Origin: JBCDGZ01 sp038750655
GTDB lineage: Bacteria; Bacteroidota; Bacteroidia; Chitinophagales; Saprospiraceae
Assembly: GCA_038750655.1 (NCBI GenBank)
Contig: JBCDGZ010000041.1
Span: 1-50,752 of the forward strand
Reading direction: 5' to 3'
Length of the DNA: 50,752 nucleotides
The notes under the pieces are model-generated. The model had not been told where the DNA came from. It saw only the letters and a list, made by a program, of their open reading frames with translations, and searched no databases. This document shows, piece by piece, positions 6,722-14,957 of the stretch. Position 1 is the first letter of the stretch. Every line of letters starts with the position of its first letter. The position numbers were made by a program, and so were the translations under genes.

Positions 6722-8065
6722 TCAAGTGATTTGCTGTGCTTGTTCCTTGCTGCTGGCCGATGGAATCAAGGCTTTAAAGGTGGAAGCCCAGGGTACCCTG
6801 TAGAAAAGGGGGAGACTGATGAACAGCGGCAGCATATACAGATAGGAAAATGGGACATAGAAGAAGCCGTAGAAGATGGTGAGGTAGAATTTAAGCGCAA
6901 TGATGAGGAACCATCGGGTATTTAATCCTCGCTTTCGGAAGAAAAAATAAAAGGCAGCGATCAAGCCTGCGGCAATAAAACAGGCCAAAAGATGGACCTT
7001 TCGATTGAGACTCAGCCGATCGGCGACTTCTAGTTCTGTTTTATCATAAAAATAACGAGCAAAGCTCTGCCCTTGATTGAGGTGGAAGGGAATATCGTCC
7101 TTCGATTGCCAGGGCTGGGGCTCCCATTGTGTGATGGCCGTCTTGCTGTAGTAGGCCAGCCCTCTTTGTAGAATTCCCCAATCTTTACTCATAAATGGTA
7201 AGATGTAAAGCAGCACGACGCCCAAAAGGACGAGCAAGGAGACGTTAAAAACGGGCTTAAAGCCTTTTTCGATCCAGTAGAACAGGAGGTACAGCGGGAG
7301 CCAGAAGGTGAAGGCATAGCGGGAAAGCAGGCAAAGCAAAATACCTAGGGCCATAAACCAGCGGGAGCGATGAAAGGTGGACAGGCAAAGGATGAGGTAG
7401 TAGGCAATAGGCAGTAATTCTACGGCGTGGCCGAAAACCTTTTCTGTATTGTAAATGAAACTGAAAACCATGACAAAGGGCAAAGCCGCTTTGAGGCCAG
7501 CCTCGATGGGGGAGATGTCTTGTCGGATCAGCCAGCGGTTGTAGAGCAAAATGGCCAGCAAAAATAAGAGGTAGGCCGTCCAGCGGTAGTCAATGCTGAG
7601 GACTTCTGAGAAAATGTAGGGCAGCCAAAGTAGAGGGAAATAGGTTGGATAAACCGTCCATCCCGGAAATTGCATTGGATTGTAGGCAAACTCTCCACTC
7701 AGTAGGCGGCGGACGTAGAACTGTAAGGAAGGGACAATGTCTGAGTTGAGTGGGCCAATTTCGAAGGCTAGAAATATGGCTTGTAAATGTTGCCCGATGT
7801 ACACGGCCCCCCATCCGAAGACTAGGAAAGTGACCAGCCACTTCGGCCAACTTTTCCTTCCCATTGGTGTCCCTTTCTCCTCCTGCTCAAAAGCCAACAA
7901 AGGTAAGGCCGCTAAGGCCGTCACCAGCCCCGCTACCAGCCAGATAATCGGCTTTGTGTAGCTGCCATAGTCTTTGATCCAATAGGTCAGACAGCCCAGC
8001 TCATAAACCAGACCGAGCACCATCAAAGTCAGCCACAGTGGCTTAAGTTGCGAAAGTTTGGGCAT
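6722..8065 (-). CDS. Multi-pass membrane protein, glycosyltransferase GT-C/GT87-like
   Basis: 447 residues with about ten or more hydrophobic segments (e.g. LWLTLMVLGLVYELGCLTYW, IIWLVAGLVTALAALPLLAF, WLVTFLVFGWGAVYI, LLFLLAILLYN). The first loop, with GPLNSDIVPSLQFYVRRLLSGEFAYNP followed by WTVYPTYFPLLWLPY, resembles polyprenyl-phosphate-dependent GT-C/GT87 mannosyltransferases (DUF2029-like), in which an acidic pair in the first periplasmic loop is catalytic. I infer an envelope glycosyltransferase; donor and acceptor are unknown. Its start lies 20 nt after the stop of the cysteine desulfurase gene on the same strand, so the two are probably cotranscribed without obvious functional link. 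Confidence 0.6.
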   Translation of the reverse strand: MPKLSQLKPLWLTLMVLGLVYELGCLTYWIKDYGSYTKPIIWLVAGLVTALAALPLLAFEQEEKGTPMGRKSWPKWLVTFLVFGWGAVYIGQHLQAIFLAFEIGPLNSDIVPSLQFYVRRLLSGEFAYNPMQFPGWTVYPTYFPLLWLPYIFSEVLSIDYRWTAYLLFLLAILLYNRWLIRQDISPIEAGLKAALPFVMVFSFIYNTEKVFGHAVELLPIAYYLILCLSTFHRSRWFMALGILLCLLSRYAFTFWLPLYLLFYWIEKGFKPVFNVSLLVLLGVVLLYILPFMSKDWGILQRGLAYYSKTAITQWEPQPWQSKDDIPFHLNQGQSFARYFYDKTELEVADRLSLNRKVHLLACFIAAGLIAAFYFFFRKRGLNTRWFLIIALKFYLTIFYGFFYVPFSYLYMLPLFISLPLFYRVPWASTFKALIPSASSKEQAQQIT

Positions 8066-8085
8066 AGTGGGGGATCAGATGCGCA

Positions 8086-9255
8086 TCACTGTCGAGCAGT
8101 CACCCTATCTGTGACGACTTCACGCACCGGGATGATCTTTCTCAGTTGTTCAATGAGGTAATCGATGTCTTCTTTGGTATTGGTATGGGCAAAAGAAAAG
8201 CGGATGGATTTCCGGTCTTCTTCGATGCCTATGGCGCTAAGGACATGGGAGCCCGCTTCGGCGCCGGAGCTACACGCTGAGCCGCCGGAGGCGCTGATGC
8301 CATGAATATCTAGGTTCAGCAGCAGTAAATCCGACTTGGGAGAGGGCGGAAAGGACACATTTAGGACTTTGTAGTGAAAACGGCCCTGGTAATCGCCGTT
8401 GAATCGAATATCTTCAAAATGCTCTTCCAATTTTTCAATCAGGTAGCTGCGTAGTGCGCTGATATGCTGGCGATTTTCCTCCATCTCTGCACAGGAATGC
8501 TCGAGGGCTTTAGCCAGGCCAACGATGCCGTAGATGTTTTCCGTCCCCCCGCGCATATTGCGCTCCTGCGACCCTCCGTCGATCATGGGTTGGATAATAT
8601 TATCGCCATTGATATAAATGAAACCAATGCCTTTCGGCCCGTGAAATTTATGCGCTGAGCCAGAAAGAAAGCTGATCCGCGTCTTAGAAACATCGATAGG
8701 GTAGTGGCCAATCGTCTGCACGGTATCCGTATGTAAATAAGCACCGTGCTTCTCGCAAAGCACCGCCAGTGCCTCCAGGTCAATCATGGTCCCGATTTCA
8801 TTATTAGAGTGCATCAGGCTAACCAGGGTCTTTTCATTGGAGTCTGCCAATAAAGCTTCCAGTTGAGCGTCCTCAATACAGCCCTTTTCGTCATTATCAA
8901 GGTAAACCACATTAATCGAATGGCTCTTTTCAAGACTGTCGAGGGTATGAAGAATACAGTGATGTTCCGTCCGACAACTGATGATGCGCTGTACCCCCAG
9001 GTCGCGGACGGCACATTTCAAGGCCATATTATTGGATTCTGTCCCTCCTGAGGTAAAGAAAATCTCCCCGATAGAAGCGCCAATCAAATTAGCGACTGTT
9101 TTGCGCGATTGTTCAATCAAAGCACGGGAGCTGCGCCCGCTAGCGTGAATAGAAGAAGGATTGCCGTAATGATTGCTCAATACCTCCGTCATCGCATCGA
9201 TCACTTCCTGTCGGATGGCGGTGGTAGCAGCATTGTCAAAGTAAACTCTTTTCAT
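8086..9255 (-). CDS. Cysteine desulfurase (NifS/IscS family)
   Basis: 389 residues from the ATG at 9253-9255 (MKRVYFDNAATT), the classic beginning of this family; a longer frame starting at 9309 would add 18 residues without family character. Motifs: TSGGTESNN (68-76), His98-His99 over the PLP ring, HSNNEIGT (149-156), HTDTVQ (175-180), PLP lysine Lys203 in SGSAHKFHGPKG, and the mobile-loop cysteine in ASGGSACSSGAEAG near residue 325. It releases sulfur from cysteine as an enzyme-bound persulfide for Fe-S clusters, thiolation or sulfur carriers. It converges with the cysteine operon two genes away and could feed the MoeZ-like rhodanese; that link is inference. Confidence 0.93.
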   Translation of the reverse strand: MKRVYFDNAATTAIRQEVIDAMTEVLSNHYGNPSSIHASGRSSRALIEQSRKTVANLIGASIGEIFFTSGGTESNNMALKCAVRDLGVQRIISCRTEHHCILHTLDSLEKSHSINVVYLDNDEKGCIEDAQLEALLADSNEKTLVSLMHSNNEIGTMIDLEALAVLCEKHGAYLHTDTVQTIGHYPIDVSKTRISFLSGSAHKFHGPKGIGFIYINGDNIIQPMIDGGSQERNMRGGTENIYGIVGLAKALEHSCAEMEENRQHISALRSYLIEKLEEHFEDIRFNGDYQGRFHYKVLNVSFPPSPKSDLLLLNLDIHGISASGGSACSSGAEAGSHVLSAIGIEEDRKSIRFSFAHTNTKEDIDYLIEQLRKIIPVREVVTDRVTARQ

Positions 9256-9306
9256 GGCTTTCTCAAGACTTTGTTTTATTCTGGTGTAATGGTTAGGTAT
9301 CAAAGA

Positions 9307-9314
9307 CAAAATTA
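9307..9314 (-). promoter_or_regulatory. Candidate -7 element for the cysteine desulfurase gene
   Basis: CAAAATTA on the plus strand reads TAATTTTG on the minus strand, a full match to the Bacteroidota -7 element TAnnTTTG, about 52 nt before the ATG at 9255. No good TTG element is seen at the right distance upstream, so this is only a candidate. Confidence 0.4.
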
Positions 9315-9493
9315 CTAAAACTGTCTTAGAAATTGCGTGAGAAGGGGTGGGGAAAAGTGCCTATGCGTATGGAGTTGGACAAAACGGCGATCTGTTCGAT
9401 TCGAAACGCTGCTCAAATTTCAAAAAAATGGATTTTTTCTAAAATTTTTTACCAGATGATAGGTTGCTCATAATGAGTGAGTTAGGTGCATTG

Positions 9494-9524
9494 TTGTTGA
9501 TTTTATTACAATGAAATATATTTG
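9494..9524 (+). promoter_or_regulatory. Bacteroidota-type promoter for the small Cys-rich gene
   Basis: TTG at 9494-9496 (within a TTGTTGTTG run), a 20-nt spacer and a perfect TATATTTG at 9517-9524. Expected transcription start is close to 9530, about 10 nt before the ATG at 9541. This is among the best promoter matches in the window. Confidence 0.65.
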
Positions 9525-9540
9525 AAAATTATAAATTGTT

Positions 9541-9759
9541 ATGGAATTTTTGATATTTCACCGTCTATGTGTCGATTGTTCGTTATCTACAGGTACCAAA
9601 GATGAGAACACTGGCACTTCTTGCGGCTTGATATGCACAGAATGTATGGACCTGCTGTGTCTGTCGATGATGTCTGGAGCCGGCGGCGGTGGTTGCGGGT
9701 GGGCCCACCCTCAAGACCCTAACTCTGCCTATGACGATCCTGTAATGATCCTAGAGTAA
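9541..9759 (+). CDS. Small cysteine-rich peptide (72 aa), unknown
   Basis: 72 residues with seven cysteines: CVDC at 10-13, C28, then ICTEC (C32, C35), C40 and C52. A glycine-rich GAGGGGCGW stretch follows at about 47-54, and the tail is acidic and proline-containing (HPQDPNSAYDDPVMILE). It has no clear signal peptide or transmembrane segment and I recognise no family. A strong promoter match immediately upstream argues that it is a real gene rather than a chance frame. Cys-x-x-Cys pairs suggest metal binding or, less likely, a ribosomally made peptide natural-product precursor; no modification enzyme is encoded nearby. It lies between the cysteine desulfurase (divergent) and a toxin relic. 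Confidence 0.5.
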   Translation: MEFLIFHRLCVDCSLSTGTKDENTGTSCGLICTECMDLLCLSMMSGAGGGGCGWAHPQDPNSAYDDPVMILE

Positions 9760-9794
9760 TCCCGAAATGCAACACCACGAGGCTCAATAGATGA

Positions 9795-10037
9795 CTTGAT
9801 TACAAAGATTATGTTTCTTACTTTTACCTATACACTAGGCCCCTAGATAGTATTGATTATTTAGAACTACAATGGTCCACTAAAGTTAGAGATAATTTCA
9901 TTCAAAAGCTCCAACGATCGATGCAAACTATTGGCAGCATGCCTTATAGCTCTCCAGCTTCGGAGCACTTTTCTGGATTGAGAAAATGTGTTATCACTTC
10001 GCAGACTACCGCCTACTATCGAGTGCCTATCCCCTAA
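9795..10037 (+). pseudogene. RelE/ParE-family toxin relic
   Basis: The frame between TGA 9792-9794 and TAA 10035-10037 has no usable start codon but reads as the core of a RelE/ParE toxin. PLDSIDYLELQWSTKV is followed by FIQKLQRSMQTIGSMPYSS and then the diagnostic LRKCVITSQTTAYYRV. Normal members are about 95-105 residues, start with a strand of the form YKVxxSPxA and continue beyond YYRV with a strand and the C-terminal catalytic region. Both ends are missing or scrambled here, and the 3' end runs into the stop of the convergent phosphomutase gene. No antitoxin gene is visible. I take it as a dead remnant of a toxin-antitoxin locus. Confidence 0.6.
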
Positions 10038-11431
10038 GCCGTCGTCTCTATATTCTTCAAAATCTCATTAATATCTCCCCGAATCTTATCCGCCAGGTGA
10101 TTCGCCGTTACCTCGGAGGAACTCTCCGAATAGATGCGGATAATGGGCTCAGTGTTGGACTTACGCAGGTGAATCCAGCCCGATTCCAGGTTGATTTTGA
10201 GGCCGTCGATGGTATTGATCTCCTCGTGGCTGTACTTGGTTTGTAGCTTCTTCAGCAGGTAGTCGACATCCAGCTCCGGGGTCAATTGGATTTTATTTTT
10301 GGAAATGACGTAGGAGGGGTAGGTCCGCTTGAGGAAGGAGATCGGCTGGCCGAAATCTGCGAGATAGGTGAGGAGCAGGGCGATGCCGACCAGTGCGTCG
10401 CGGCCGTAGTGCAGTTCGGGGTAGATGATTCCTCCGTTGCCTTCGCCACCGATGACCGCATTGACGGCCTTCATCTGATTGACCACATTTACCTCTCCAA
10501 CCGCCGAAGCAGCATAAGTACAGCCATATTTCTCCGTCACTTCCCGCAGCGCGCGGGTCGAAGAGAGGTTAGAAACCGTACTCCCTTTGGTATGCTGTAA
10601 AATGTAGTCCGCTACGGCTACCAGGGTATATTCTTCCCCGAACATTTCGCCATCCTCACAAACCAACGCTAGGCGGTCCACATCCGGATCAACAGCGATA
10701 CCGAGGTCGGCTTTATCGGCAATAACGGCCTTGGAAAGCTCCCGGAGGTTTTCGGGTAGCGGTTCTGGGTTATGGGCAAAATGGCCGGTCATTTCTTCAT
10801 TCAGCAGCGTAACTTTGCAGCCCAGGGCCTCCAGCAGCGGCTTGACGGAGATAGCGCCAGTAGAGTTGACACAATCCACCACCACCTTGAATTGTTTCGC
10901 TTTTACGCGTTCTGCATTGACCAGCGGCAGGGTCAAAATTTTGGCAATGTGGCGGTCAATATAATCATCGATCTGTTGGTAAGAACCGAGCTTGTCGACA
11001 CTGGCGTACTCGATCTCGCCTTCGGCTACCAAGTCTAAAATCTCGCGACCGTCCTGGGCCGAGATGAATTCTCCCTTTTCATTGAGCAGTTTGAGGGCAT
11101 TCCACTGCTTGGGATTGTGGCTGGCGGTGAGAATGATGCCACCTCCCGCTTGCTCCTCTGGCACAGCGACTTCCACCGTAGGAGTAGTTGATAGGCCAAG
11201 GTCCACCACAGCGATACCTAATGATCGCAAAGTGCTGGCAACCAGCTGACTAACAATTTCACCAGAGATACGGGCATCGCGACCGATGATGACCTTGGGA
11301 GCATTCCCTCGATCCAGAAGCCAGCGGCCGTAGGCAGCCGTGCATTCAACAATATCTTGTGGAGTAAGGTTGGTTCCGGCCTGGCCACCGATGGTGCCTC
11401 TGAAGCCAGAGATGGATTTGATAAGTGCCAA
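10034..11431 (-). CDS. glmM: Phosphoglucosamine mutase / phosphohexomutase
   Basis: 465 residues, standard length for the alpha-D-phosphohexomutase family. Catalytic phosphoserine Ser104 lies in TASHNP; the Mg-binding loop is DPDVDR near 245; the sugar-specificity loop is EGNGGIIYPELHYGRDA near 335-350; the phosphate-binding loop RKSNTEPIIRIYSE is near 430. Bacteroidota GlmM proteins of this type convert glucosamine-6-phosphate to glucosamine-1-phosphate for peptidoglycan and lipopolysaccharide; a phosphomannomutase role cannot be excluded by sequence alone. It is a monocistronic minus-strand gene whose stop overlaps the end of the toxin relic by a few bases. Confidence 0.88.
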   Translation of the reverse strand: MALIKSISGFRGTIGGQAGTNLTPQDIVECTAAYGRWLLDRGNAPKVIIGRDARISGEIVSQLVASTLRSLGIAVVDLGLSTTPTVEVAVPEEQAGGGIILTASHNPKQWNALKLLNEKGEFISAQDGREILDLVAEGEIEYASVDKLGSYQQIDDYIDRHIAKILTLPLVNAERVKAKQFKVVVDCVNSTGAISVKPLLEALGCKVTLLNEEMTGHFAHNPEPLPENLRELSKAVIADKADLGIAVDPDVDRLALVCEDGEMFGEEYTLVAVADYILQHTKGSTVSNLSSTRALREVTEKYGCTYAASAVGEVNVVNQMKAVNAVIGGEGNGGIIYPELHYGRDALVGIALLLTYLADFGQPISFLKRTYPSYVISKNKIQLTPELDVDYLLKKLQTKYSHEEINTIDGLKINLESGWIHLRKSNTEPIIRIYSESSSEVTANHLADKIRGDINEILKNIETTA

Positions 11432-11474
11432 ATGATTAATTTTTAAAGGGTGCTCAGATTACGCTGAATCGAAA

Positions 11475-11482
11475 CAAATGTA
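11475..11482 (-). promoter_or_regulatory. Candidate -7 element of the phosphomutase gene
   Basis: CAAATGTA on the plus strand reads TACATTTG on the minus strand, a full match to TAnnTTTG, 44 nt before the ATG at 11431. The upstream TTG element is not clear. Confidence 0.45.
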
Positions 11483-11521
11483 TCAAATTTTTAATTCAGT
11501 AAGGTATTCTGATGAATTAAT

Positions 11522-11529
11522 TATATTTG
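11522..11529 (+). promoter_or_regulatory. Candidate -7 element upstream of the methyltransferase operon
   Basis: TATATTTG fully matches TAnnTTTG and would start a transcript near 11535 with a 5' untranslated region of about 160 nt that contains the nested inverted repeat at 11560-11654. The TTG element is weak, so this is a candidate only. Confidence 0.4.
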
Positions 11530-11559
11530 CGATTGTGTTATTATTTACACTAATTCAAA

Positions 11560-11654
11560 TTGCGATTCACTATTGAGAGATTCAAAGCGTCAGATATTTG
11601 AGTCGCCACCTCGTGGCTCACAAAATCTTCCTTTCTGAATCTCGTTTATCGCAA
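11560..11654. repeat. Nested inverted repeat in front of the methyltransferase operon
   Basis: Three nested pairs of arms can fold into one long hairpin: TTGCGAT (11560-11566) with ATCGCAA (11648-11654), GAGATTCA (11577-11584) with TGAATCTC (11636-11643), and GCCAC (11605-11609) with GTGGC (11613-11617). The outer TTGCGATTCAC end recurs in a second hairpin at 49530-49574. It may be a short non-autonomous mobile repeat or a structured 5' leader. Confidence 0.55.
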
Positions 11655-11693
11655 CTTGAGTTGCCCTAACAGTCTAACAAGCATACTGCTGAG

Positions 11694-12428
11694 ATGGAAA
11701 AAGAATGGTTCGCGTCCTGGTTCGACTCGCCCTACTACCACATTTTGTACAAGCATCGCGATGATACTGAGGCTAAGCACTTTATCAATACACTGATCAA
11801 CAAGTTGCAGCCCCAGCCATTGGCTTACATGCTCGACCTAGCGTGTGGTAAAGGCCGGCACTCTCGATATCTGGCCTCACTAGGCTTTTGTGTGACCGGG
11901 ATCGACTTATCGACAGAAAATATCAAATTTGCTAGGCAATTTGAAGGCGAACATCTTTCCTTTTATACGCACGATATGCGTCATCCGTTTCGTATAAACT
12001 ACTATGAATTTATATTTAATTTTTTTACCAGCTTCGGCTATTTCGAAAACGATAAGGACCATATCGATAGTTTAGTGAATGTGCAAAAAGGCTTGCAGAA
12101 AGGGGGGATTTTTGTCCTCGACTACCTCAACGCCGAAAAAGTAGCCCAGACGATGCGGTACAAACGAGAAAAAACAGTGGATGGTATTCACTTTCAGATG
12201 CGCTCTAGCGTTGAAAAGGGCTATATCACTAAGCAGATTCACTTCGAAGATAAGGGGCAGCAGTACCAGTTTGAAGAGCGGGTTAGGGCTTTCGGCTTGG
12301 AGGACTTCAAGCAGATGATGAAGACCGCAGAGTTGAAAATTGAGGGCTGCTATGGCGATTACAGCCTGAATCCCTACGAACCTCGGCAATCTGATCGTTT
12401 AATTATCATTGCGCGCAAAGAACTATAA
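11694..12428 (+). CDS. Class I SAM-dependent methyltransferase
   Basis: 244 residues. Motif I is MLDLACGKGRHSRYLASLG (about residues 43-61), followed by the acidic end of strand 2 in VTGIDLSTENIKFA; HDMRHPF and FNFFTSFGYF are the later motifs of the Rossmann fold. Small Bacteroidota methyltransferases of this type (Methyltransf_25-like) lack a known substrate, and none is suggested here. First gene of a three-gene operon with a PAP2 phosphatase (17 nt downstream) and a ZIP transporter. The ATG at 11694 is the only reasonable start. Confidence 0.85.
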   Translation: MEKEWFASWFDSPYYHILYKHRDDTEAKHFINTLINKLQPQPLAYMLDLACGKGRHSRYLASLGFCVTGIDLSTENIKFARQFEGEHLSFYTHDMRHPFRINYYEFIFNFFTSFGYFENDKDHIDSLVNVQKGLQKGGIFVLDYLNAEKVAQTMRYKREKTVDGIHFQMRSSVEKGYITKQIHFEDKGQQYQFEERVRAFGLEDFKQMMKTAELKIEGCYGDYSLNPYEPRQSDRLIIIARKEL

Positions 12429-12445
12429 AATATACATCCCCGTAA

Positions 12446-13036
12446 ATGACGGATTTGATTCAATTGGATAATGTACTCTTTCATTGGCTTAATGATGGCT
12501 GTGCCAATGGATTGCTGGATGCGGTGATGCCTTACTGGCGCAGTAAGTACTTCTGGATTCCCCTCTATCTTTTTGGTGCCAGTTTTTTGTTGATCAATTT
12601 TGGAAGAAAAGGGCTTTATTACATCTTTGTGGCCGTTTTGACCATCGCTATGACTGATCTATCCAGCAGTCAGCTGATGAAGAAATCGGTGAAGCGACCC
12701 CGACCCTGCCATGTTATGACGGAGGGCTCTGATTTAAATCTTCTGGTGCGCTGTGGTGGTGGGTACAGCTTTCCCTCCTCCCACGCCAGCAATCACTTTG
12801 CCCTGGCCATGTTTGTCGGGCTTACCATCGGGAGGCGGTACGCCTGGTTGCGCTGGGGGATGCTACTTTGGGCATTGAGTATTGGTTTTGGACAGATTTA
12901 TGTAGGCGTTCATTACCCGTTGGATATATTAGGCGGCGCTTTGCTGGGCAGTTTTATTGCCTGGGTAATGAGCCTTCTGTACCGGCAATTGGACGAATGG
13001 GAGTTACAGTGGCCAGCGGTCACAACTCATAAATAA
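12446..13036 (+). CDS. PAP2-family membrane phosphatase
   Basis: 196 residues with about five transmembrane segments. The three PAP2 catalytic motifs are present: KKSVKRPRP (K-x6-R-P, about residues 85-93), PSSHASNHFA (PSGH-type motif with SSH, about 112-121), and GQIYVGVHYPLDILGG (SR-x5-H-x3-D-type motif with VGVHYPLD, about 150-166). Family members remove phosphate from lipid phosphates, for example undecaprenyl pyrophosphate recycling (BacA-independent) or lipid A modification; which applies is unknown. It lies 17 nt after the methyltransferase and 8 nt before the ZIP transporter. Confidence 0.88.
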   Translation: MTDLIQLDNVLFHWLNDGCANGLLDAVMPYWRSKYFWIPLYLFGASFLLINFGRKGLYYIFVAVLTIAMTDLSSSQLMKKSVKRPRPCHVMTEGSDLNLLVRCGGGYSFPSSHASNHFALAMFVGLTIGRRYAWLRWGMLLWALSIGFGQIYVGVHYPLDILGGALLGSFIAWVMSLLYRQLDEWELQWPAVTTHK

Positions 13037-13044
13037 CCCGCATT

Positions 13045-13791
13045 ATGCAATTTTGGCAGTACGTCGTTTTATTTTTGTCGGTTATACTCGGAGGAGGTCT
13101 GGCCTTCTTTGTACAGCAAAATTATCGTCGATACTTGCAGCTGGTGCTTGCTTTCAGCGGAGCGTACATACTGGCGATCAGTGTCTTGCACCTCTTACCT
13201 ACCATTTTTTACGATGGAAATGAACGAATAGGCTTGTGGATACTCATGGGCTTCTTCGTACAACTTTTTCTCGAAATGCTTTCCAGGGGTGTCGAGCACG
13301 GCCATATTCACGCTCCCCACGAGGCCCACACGGGCTTCGCCCTCCAACTGATGCTAGGTCTTTGCATCCATGCCTTCGTCGAAGGGATGCCCCTCGGCTA
13401 TTACACCGACATCCACGAAGCGACCATGGGTCACAGCCACGGTACCGATCACCTCCTCTTCGGCATCATTACCCACAAAGCACCAGCCGCCTTCGCCCTC
13501 GTCCTACTGATGCTGGTGGCTCGCTACAGCCGACCAGTGATCCTGCTTTGCCTATTTACCTTTGCCCTGATGTCGCCGATGGGAGCCGCCCTGGCCACCT
13601 TGCTGGAACAAAACGAATTGCTCAATCCCCTCCACCTGCGTAACATCACTGCTTTCGTCGTCGGTTCTTTCCTGCACATCGCTACCACCATCCTCTTCGA
13701 GCAAGACAGCTCTGGGCATCACCGCATTTCCTTACCCAAGCTGCTGGCCATCGGCCTGGGCTTTGGTCTTTCTATACTGACCATGCACTAG
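13045..13791 (+). CDS. ZIP-family divalent metal transporter
   Basis: 248 residues, about eight hydrophobic segments. The metal path of ZIP proteins is visible: CIHAFVEGMPLG (H-x3-EG in TM4) and ITHKAPAAFAL (H-K in TM5), with an intervening His-rich loop (HEATMGHSHGTDH) and another His-rich loop before TM4 (GVEHGHIHAPHEAH). TM1-TM2 contain the LHLLP element. Expected to import zinc, iron or another divalent cation across the inner membrane. The second half of the gene shows C-ending codons while the first third does not. Last gene of its operon; a strong bidirectional terminator follows. Confidence 0.87.
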   Translation: MQFWQYVVLFLSVILGGGLAFFVQQNYRRYLQLVLAFSGAYILAISVLHLLPTIFYDGNERIGLWILMGFFVQLFLEMLSRGVEHGHIHAPHEAHTGFALQLMLGLCIHAFVEGMPLGYYTDIHEATMGHSHGTDHLLFGIITHKAPAAFALVLLMLVARYSRPVILLCLFTFALMSPMGAALATLLEQNELLNPLHLRNITAFVVGSFLHIATTILFEQDSSGHHRISLPKLLAIGLGFGLSILTMH

Positions 13792-13816
13792 AGCCTTTCG
13801 GGCCGGCATTAAAACA

Positions 13817-13850
13817 AAGAAGCCCCCAAAAGAGGGAGCTTCTTGCTTTC
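13817..13850. terminator. Bidirectional terminator between convergent operons
   Basis: AAGAAGC-c-CCC (13817-13827) pairs with GGG-a-GCTTCTT (13834-13844) around AAAAGA, with one mismatch. A-rich sequence before and T-rich after make it usable from either strand, serving the ZIP gene and the convergent coiled-coil gene. Confidence 0.6.
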
Positions 13851-13916
13851 AAAATAACATGTTCACTTAATCGGGATTAAAAAAAGACTAATTCAGTGAG
13901 TCACAACGGGCATGGT

Positions 13917-14897
13917 TTAAATGCCAGTCGCTTTTCGGTTTTTGAGAATCATTTTGCTACCATTGGTCAGCAGATACTCTTTGTTATCATCACTGATATA
14001 GTAAATCTGAACTTCATAATTTTTTCCGGCCTTCTTCTGATTATTGTGGTAAGAGACCTCTACCATATTGCCATCAAATTGGAATTCCATTCCCTTGGTA
14101 TCCTTGTCACTGTTCGGGAAATTGGGATTGGTCTCAATGTACGACAGCAACTCGTTGGTATCCGTATCCACAATTCTGACCACAAAACGCTCATCCAGCA
14201 ATAATCTGGGGTCCTGATTTTCCAGGTAGAACTCAATGGTGGTGTACTTCCAGTTCTTGTGGTTCTTCTTGACCTTAGTTAGCGGACGACCAAACTTTTT
14301 CTTCCGCAGTGAAATGCGTTGGAAATTCACCTTAGTATTGCGGATGATATTGGAGCGACGGAGGTACTTGGCTTCCCGTACCTGACGGGCCATAATCTCT
14401 TTTTCGGCCTGCGACTGTGCAACCACCTCTTTATCTTTTTGGATATTGAGCTGTTCCATCTCTTGACGCAGCAATAATTTTTCTTGTTCCAGTGCCTGGA
14501 TACGATCGCGATCCACCGTTTCCTGACGGCTCAAGGTGCTGATTTGCTGCTTCAGAGCGGCATAATCGTTCATAATCTTGTTGAGCTTGTTGCGGATAGA
14601 GCGGATGGTCTTCTGCTGGCGTCTGACTTTGCCTCTGAGTTGATCAATCTGACCACGCAGCACATTAATGCTGTCGCGAAGGCGTTGAACTTCCAACTCC
14701 AATTCAACATTTTTTTCTTCCAGCACCTGCTTTTCAGATAACTGATTTTCCAGGTTGTTGGCCATGATCTGCAGTTCTTTTTGCTGCTTTTGGATCATAG
14801 AGCCCTGGTTGTTAATCGTTCCGTATTGGTGTACGGTAAATGCGCTTAGGCCAAGGAGTAGGCCGGCAGCAACAATGATTGAAATTGTTTTGGTCAT
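13917..14897 (-). CDS. Membrane-anchored coiled-coil protein, unknown
   Basis: 326 residues. Residues ~5-22 (ISIIVAAGLLLGLSAFTV) are a signal anchor or signal peptide. Residues ~30-190 are heptad-rich coiled coil with many Glu, Gln, Lys and Leu, including an Arg/Lys-rich patch (RGKVRRQQKTIRSIRNKLNK). The C-terminal ~130 residues form a beta-rich domain (VNFQRISLRKKKFG ... TIEFYLENQDPRLLLDERFVVRI ... VEVSYHNNQKKAGKNYEVQIYY). I recognise no named family. The layout suggests an envelope-spanning or periplasmic scaffold. It shares a strand with a small lipoprotein gene 60 nt upstream and may be cotranscribed with it. Confidence 0.75.
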   Translation of the reverse strand: MTKTISIIVAAGLLLGLSAFTVHQYGTINNQGSMIQKQQKELQIMANNLENQLSEKQVLEEKNVELELEVQRLRDSINVLRGQIDQLRGKVRRQQKTIRSIRNKLNKIMNDYAALKQQISTLSRQETVDRDRIQALEQEKLLLRQEMEQLNIQKDKEVVAQSQAEKEIMARQVREAKYLRRSNIIRNTKVNFQRISLRKKKFGRPLTKVKKNHKNWKYTTIEFYLENQDPRLLLDERFVVRIVDTDTNELLSYIETNPNFPNSDKDTKGMEFQFDGNMVEVSYHNNQKKAGKNYEVQIYYISDDNKEYLLTNGSKMILKNRKATGI

Positions 14898-14957
14898 GGT
14901 TACTACAATTTTGGTGATAGTAAATTCCTCCGTGTAGTTAAAGGTGTGATTTGAACC

